A stretch of DNA of 7,797 bases from Dehalococcoidia bacterium (lineage in GTDB: Bacteria > Chloroflexota > Dehalococcoidia > JACVQG01 > JAHKAY01): positions 1 through 7,797 of the forward strand of contig JASLQE010000010.1 of NCBI GenBank assembly GCA_030744635.1, read 5' to 3'. Below are positions 5,653-7,797 of the stretch, piece after piece. The notes under the pieces were generated by a model that was not told where the DNA came from, ran no database searches, and was given only the letters and a program-made list of their open reading frames with translations. The translations under genes and the position numbers were made by a program. Position 1 is the first letter of the stretch. Each line of letters opens with the position of its first letter.

Positions 5653-5729
5653 TGGAGTCCCTGGTGGGATTCGAACCCACGACCCGCTGCTTAGAAGGCA
5701 GCCGCTCTGTCCGACTGAGCTACAGGGAC
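5653..5729 (-). tRNA. tRNA-Arg (anticodon TCT)
   Basis: On the minus strand the sequence folds as a complete cloverleaf. The acceptor GTCCCTG (5729-5723) pairs with CAGGGAC (5663-5657). The D stem is GCTC/GAGC, and the anticodon stem GCTGC/GCAGC encloses the loop CTTCTAA with anticodon TCT. A five-base variable loop and the T arm GTGGG-TTCGAAT-CCCAC follow. The discriminator is T at 5656, and CCA is encoded at 5655-5653. TCT reads AGA and AGG arginine codons. All stems are fully paired, so the gene is probably functional. A T discriminator is uncommon for tRNA-Arg, where A or G is usual. Confidence 0.95.
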
Positions 5730-5741
5730 CCTTTTCGCCCG

Positions 5742-5747
5742 ATTCTA
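5742..5747 (-). promoter_or_regulatory. Possible -10 box of the tRNA-Arg gene
   Basis: On the minus strand TAGAAT matches the -10 consensus at five of six positions and lies 12 bases before the mature 5' end, which would start transcription very near the tRNA. No convincing -35 box sits at the expected distance, so the call is weak. Confidence 0.3.
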
Positions 5748-5867
5748 CAATACTTGCCACCGAAGCGTCCAGCGGTGGGGGGGCATGTGTGGACTCTTTC
5801 CGCCGTCACACTGAGCGGTCTTATATCGACAGGCTTTGTATTTCCCACCCGCCTGCCCGAGTATTCT

Positions 5868-5891
5868 CTCTTGGGGGCTTCGCCCCCAGAG
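5868..5891. repeat. GC-rich hairpin with TTC loop
   Basis: GGGGGC at 5873-5878 pairs with GCCCCC at 5882-5887 around the loop TTC. The stem extends outward by four further pairs (T5872 and 5868-5870 with 5888-5891) past a single bulged T at 5871. There is no T-run on either strand, so it is not a typical intrinsic terminator. Its form fits an interspersed intergenic hairpin element. Confidence 0.6.
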
Positions 5892-6008
5892 GCCTCCTAA
5901 AGGGGGGTGGGGCAATAAAGCTATAGTTGGTTACCCTGTCCGGACAAAATATCGGACTCAGATGTTCCACCGGGAGAGCGCAGCAAGGGGACTAGTCCCG
6001 GCAGCACT

Positions 6009-6033
6009 GTCATGCTGAGTGCAGCGAAGCATC
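6009..6033. repeat. Interspersed repeat of the CATGCTGAG...GCAGCGAAGCATC type
   Basis: The element reads GTCATGCTGAG, then TGCAGCGAAGCATC, with ATGCT and AGCAT at its ends able to pair and an inner GCTG/CAGC. I recall closely similar sequences as abundant intergenic repeats in Chloroflexota and other environmental genomes. That recollection is not checked here, and only one copy is present in the window. Confidence 0.5.
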
Positions 6034-6095
6034 GCAGTTGCGCCGGGGTAGTTGGGTCATCTTGTCCCCCCATTATATTTTCCACTCCCCTGGGG

Positions 6096-6101
6096 TAAAA
6101 T
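6096..6101 (+). promoter_or_regulatory. Possible -10 box of the HIT-like gene
   Basis: TAAAAT at 6096-6101, preceded by CTGGGG, matches five of six consensus positions, and the start codon lies 43 bases downstream. The -35 position near 6073 carries TTATAT, a poor match. The same CCTGGGGTA-AAT wording occurs before the gene at 7309, which supports a shared promoter type. Confidence 0.4.
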
Positions 6102-6144
6102 GGGCGCAAGAGAGCACGAGGTTACCTGATTGAAGGGGGTGCCG

Positions 6145-7182
6145 ATGATACACTTCAACAAGCTGGTGGGGCAGGCGGAGTTCCTCAGCCCCCTCAAGGA
6201 CTTTCAGCCGGACTCCCAGCCCATAGAGTACCGGGAGGACCCTCTGCTGGGGCTGACCTCCGTGGTGAGGACAGGCCGCCAGTTCTGGGGCTCCATGTAC
6301 AAGACCGATGAGGCCCTGGTGCAGCGGATGTCCGACGAGTCCCGGGGATGGTGTTTCTTCTGCCCGGAGAAGGCCACCGCTGCCACCCCCCGCTTCCTCC
6401 CCGATTTCATACCTGAGGGCCGCCTCCAGAGCGGGGAGGCCATCCTCTTCCCCAACCTATTCGCCCAGAAGGAGCACAGCGCCATATGCGTTATGACCGG
6501 GCAGCACTACCTGCCTCTGGATGCCTTCACCCCGGCGCTGCTCTCCAACGCCTTCAAGCTATCCGCAGACTACATAGGCCGGCTGCACCGGGCGCAGGCC
6601 GTGAAGTATGCCGAAATAGGCTCTAACTACATGTTTCCCGCCGGCGCCAGCATCGTCCACCCCCACCTGCAGGTGATGTGCTCCGATATGGCCTACTACC
6701 TGTTGCGGGAGATGGTATCACGGGGGCGGAGACACCAGGAGCAGCACGGGCTCAATTTCTGGGAGGAGCTGGTGGAGACGGAGCGGCAGAGCGGGGAGCG
6801 CTACTTGGGCCGCATTGGGGGCACGGAGTGGTTCCTGCCCTTTGCCCCCAACCGGGAGGATGAGGTCAATGCCGTGGTGCGGGGCAAGAGCCACTTTCTG
6901 GAGCTTACCGAGGCAGACTGGGAGGCGCTGTCCGATGGGCTGTCCCGGGTGCTCCGCTACTACGGGGCCAAGGGGCTTTCCAGCTTCAACTTCGCCATAT
7001 ACTCTGGCCCCCTGAGGGTGGAGTTACCATACTTCTGGATGGGGCTCAAGATTGTCTCCCGTACCAGCGTACAGTCCATGCCGGTCAACGATGTATGGTA
7101 CTCCAACAACATCTTAATCGACGGCTTTGTGACCGAGCCGCCGGAGGAGCTGGCCCTGGCGTTGAAGCCCTATTTCTCGTAG
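6145..7182 (+). CDS. GalT / Ap4A-phosphorylase-like nucleotidyltransferase (HIT superfamily)
   Basis: This 345-residue protein carries the HxHxQ motif as VHPHLQ (H172, H174, Q176), the site where family members form a nucleotidyl-histidine intermediate. Further family signs are EYREDPLLG near 28-36, the CxxC pair C70/C73 in WCFFCPE that could bind zinc, and PNLFA near 103-107. In galactose-1-phosphate uridylyltransferase the motif is HPHGQ; the leucine here is closer to the HxHLQ of Ap4A phosphorylases, so the substrate is open. I chose ATG 6145 because AAGGGGG at 6133-6139 lies five bases upstream. An in-frame TTG at 6130 would add five residues but lacks good support. The next gene is a benzoyl-CoA-reductase-type subunit, 126 bases on with its own promoter, so a functional link is only suggested. 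Confidence 0.8.
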   Translation: MIHFNKLVGQAEFLSPLKDFQPDSQPIEYREDPLLGLTSVVRTGRQFWGSMYKTDEALVQRMSDESRGWCFFCPEKATAATPRFLPDFIPEGRLQSGEAILFPNLFAQKEHSAICVMTGQHYLPLDAFTPALLSNAFKLSADYIGRLHRAQAVKYAEIGSNYMFPAGASIVHPHLQVMCSDMAYYLLREMVSRGRRHQEQHGLNFWEELVETERQSGERYLGRIGGTEWFLPFAPNREDEVNAVVRGKSHFLELTEADWEALSDGLSRVLRYYGAKGLSSFNFAIYSGPLRVELPYFWMGLKIVSRTSVQSMPVNDVWYSNNILIDGFVTEPPEELALALKPYFS

Positions 7183-7250
7183 GACAGAGTGCTCGGGGGC
7201 TTGGGGAGATGGGAAGAAGTAGGGTTGTCTGGCGGCCTCAGCCTACAAAC

Positions 7251-7280
7251 TTGTCCCACTGTGGATGCCTGGGGTACAAT
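7251..7280 (+). promoter_or_regulatory. Sigma70-type promoter of the benzoyl-CoA reductase-like gene
   Basis: TTGTCC at 7251-7256 matches the -35 consensus at four of six positions. TACAAT at 7275-7280 matches the -10 consensus at five of six, with an 18-base spacer, and it is preceded by CTGGGG. Transcription would start near 7287. AAGGGGG at 7295-7301 then provides the Shine-Dalgarno sequence seven bases before ATG 7309. Confidence 0.55.
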
Positions 7281-7308
7281 TACGCTATCGCTAAAAGGGG
7301 GAATCATT

Positions 7309-7797
7309 ATGGCAGTGGAACGCCGCTACCGGACCAGGCCCATAGAGTGCTGGCAAAAGGCCAAAGAGCTTAGGCTAAATCACTACAAGCAGATAGTTTC
7401 CGCACGGGAGGACGGCAAGCTGATGGTCACCGGTGGGGCGGAGACGCCCCAGCCCCTGCTGACCGGACTGGGCGAATTCGCTTTCCTGGCCGGGGAGCCT
7501 TACGGGGCCACAATAGGCAACGAGCCGGAGATGAGCCAGCAGTGCTGCGAGGCCGCTGAGTCCAGGGGCTTCGCCCGGGACCTGTGTGGCTATATGAAAA
7601 ACTACTGGGGATCCATGTACACGGACCGTTTCTTTTACGGCGGCCCTTTCCCACGCCCCGACTTCTGTTTCCAGCTACATTTCTGCGATTCCCACGCCAA
7701 GTGGTTCCAGGTGGTGGCGGAACACTATGGCGTGCCCTATTTCTCCCTGGACTACCCGGTGCTGGGCCGCCATGAGCGGAACGATACCCGGCGTGAC
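7309..7797 (+). CDS. Benzoyl-CoA reductase subunit B-like protein (BcrB/BadE/BzdO), N-terminal part
   Basis: The 163 codons before the right edge match the N-terminal part of the subunit family to which BcrB, BadE and BzdO belong, related to 2-hydroxyacyl-CoA dehydratase subunits. These proteins take part in ATP-dependent reductive dearomatisation of benzoyl-CoA, or in related CoA-ester reductions, and carry a [4Fe-4S] cluster. Characteristic stretches are LRLNHYKQIVSAREDGKL (22-39), GEPYGATIGNEPE (63-75), RGFARDLCGYMKNYWGSMY (86-104), and then FPRPDFCFQLHFCDSHAKW and GVPYFSLDYPV. The cysteines of RDLCGYM and HFCDSH are the likely cluster-binding positions. Family members have about 430 residues, so roughly 60 percent is missing beyond the window. 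The start is supported by AAGGGGG seven bases upstream. Partner subunits (BcrA/D-type ATPase, BcrC) are not in view, and a non-aromatic substrate remains possible. Confidence 0.88.
   Translation, partial: MAVERRYRTRPIECWQKAKELRLNHYKQIVSAREDGKLMVTGGAETPQPLLTGLGEFAFLAGEPYGATIGNEPEMSQQCCEAAESRGFARDLCGYMKNYWGSMYTDRFFYGGPFPRPDFCFQLHFCDSHAKWFQVVAEHYGVPYFSLDYPVLGRHERNDTRRD

Larger units (their letters stand above)
5730..6129. other. Intergenic region built of short palindromes
   Basis: This 400-base interval between the tRNA and the HIT-like gene contains no supported gene. It holds a GC hairpin (5868-5891), a palindrome TGTCCGGACA (5937-5946), CCGGGA (5970-5975) facing TCCCGG (5996-6001), a perfect palindrome GGGACTAGTCCC (5988-5999) and a CATGCTGAG-type repeat (6009-6033). 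The frames that run through it show no protein-like composition. The tail from about 6062 to 6101 may act as promoter for the next gene. Confidence 0.7.

Overview
The window is GC-rich and comes from an anaerobic bacterium. A plausible, unproven source is a member of the Chloroflexota, class Dehalococcoidia. The grounds are the pairing of a membrane-anchored molybdopterin oxidoreductase with an ATP-dependent benzoyl-CoA-reductase-type subunit, and the abundance of short GC-rich palindromic repeats between genes. No taxonomic marker gene is present.

Positions 1-140 hold at most the tail of an unidentified upstream reading frame. A compact promoter follows, with an 11-bp inverted repeat placed around its -35/-10 region. 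Positions 141-4815 form a same-strand cluster: a MoaD/ThiS-like sulfur carrier ending in Gly-Gly (141-428), a catalytic molybdopterin/[4Fe-4S] subunit of the DMSO-reductase family (431-3019), a four-cluster ferredoxin-like electron-transfer subunit (3289-3891) and an NrfD/DmsC-type membrane anchor (3901-4815). The catalytic subunit has no Tat or Sec signal, so the complex probably faces the cytoplasm. Between the catalytic and iron-sulfur genes lies a 269-base spacer with a palindromic repeat and a second, diverged copy of the last codons of the catalytic gene. This looks like the tail of a lost paralogue or a scar of rearrangement.

Positions 4816-6144 are a decayed or low-density stretch. 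It contains the C-terminal remnant of a response-regulator receiver domain, a perfect 15-bp operator-like palindrome, a small minus-strand reading frame of uncertain status, a minus-strand tRNA-Arg(TCT), and several hairpin-type intergenic repeats.

Positions 6145-7182 encode a protein with the HxHxQ active-site motif of the galactose-1-phosphate uridylyltransferase / Ap4A phosphorylase branch of the HIT superfamily. Positions 7309 to the right edge encode the N-terminal part of a BcrB/BadE/BzdO-like benzoyl-CoA reductase subunit, behind its own recognisable promoter.

Read together, the window suggests anaerobic aromatic or acyl-CoA metabolism. One hypothesis is that the molybdopterin complex acts on a cytoplasmic CoA thioester, in the manner of phenylacetyl-CoA:acceptor oxidoreductase (PadBCD), and feeds a benzoyl-CoA-type pathway. 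The substrate cannot be read from the sequence. I see no CRISPR array, transposase or complete mobile element.
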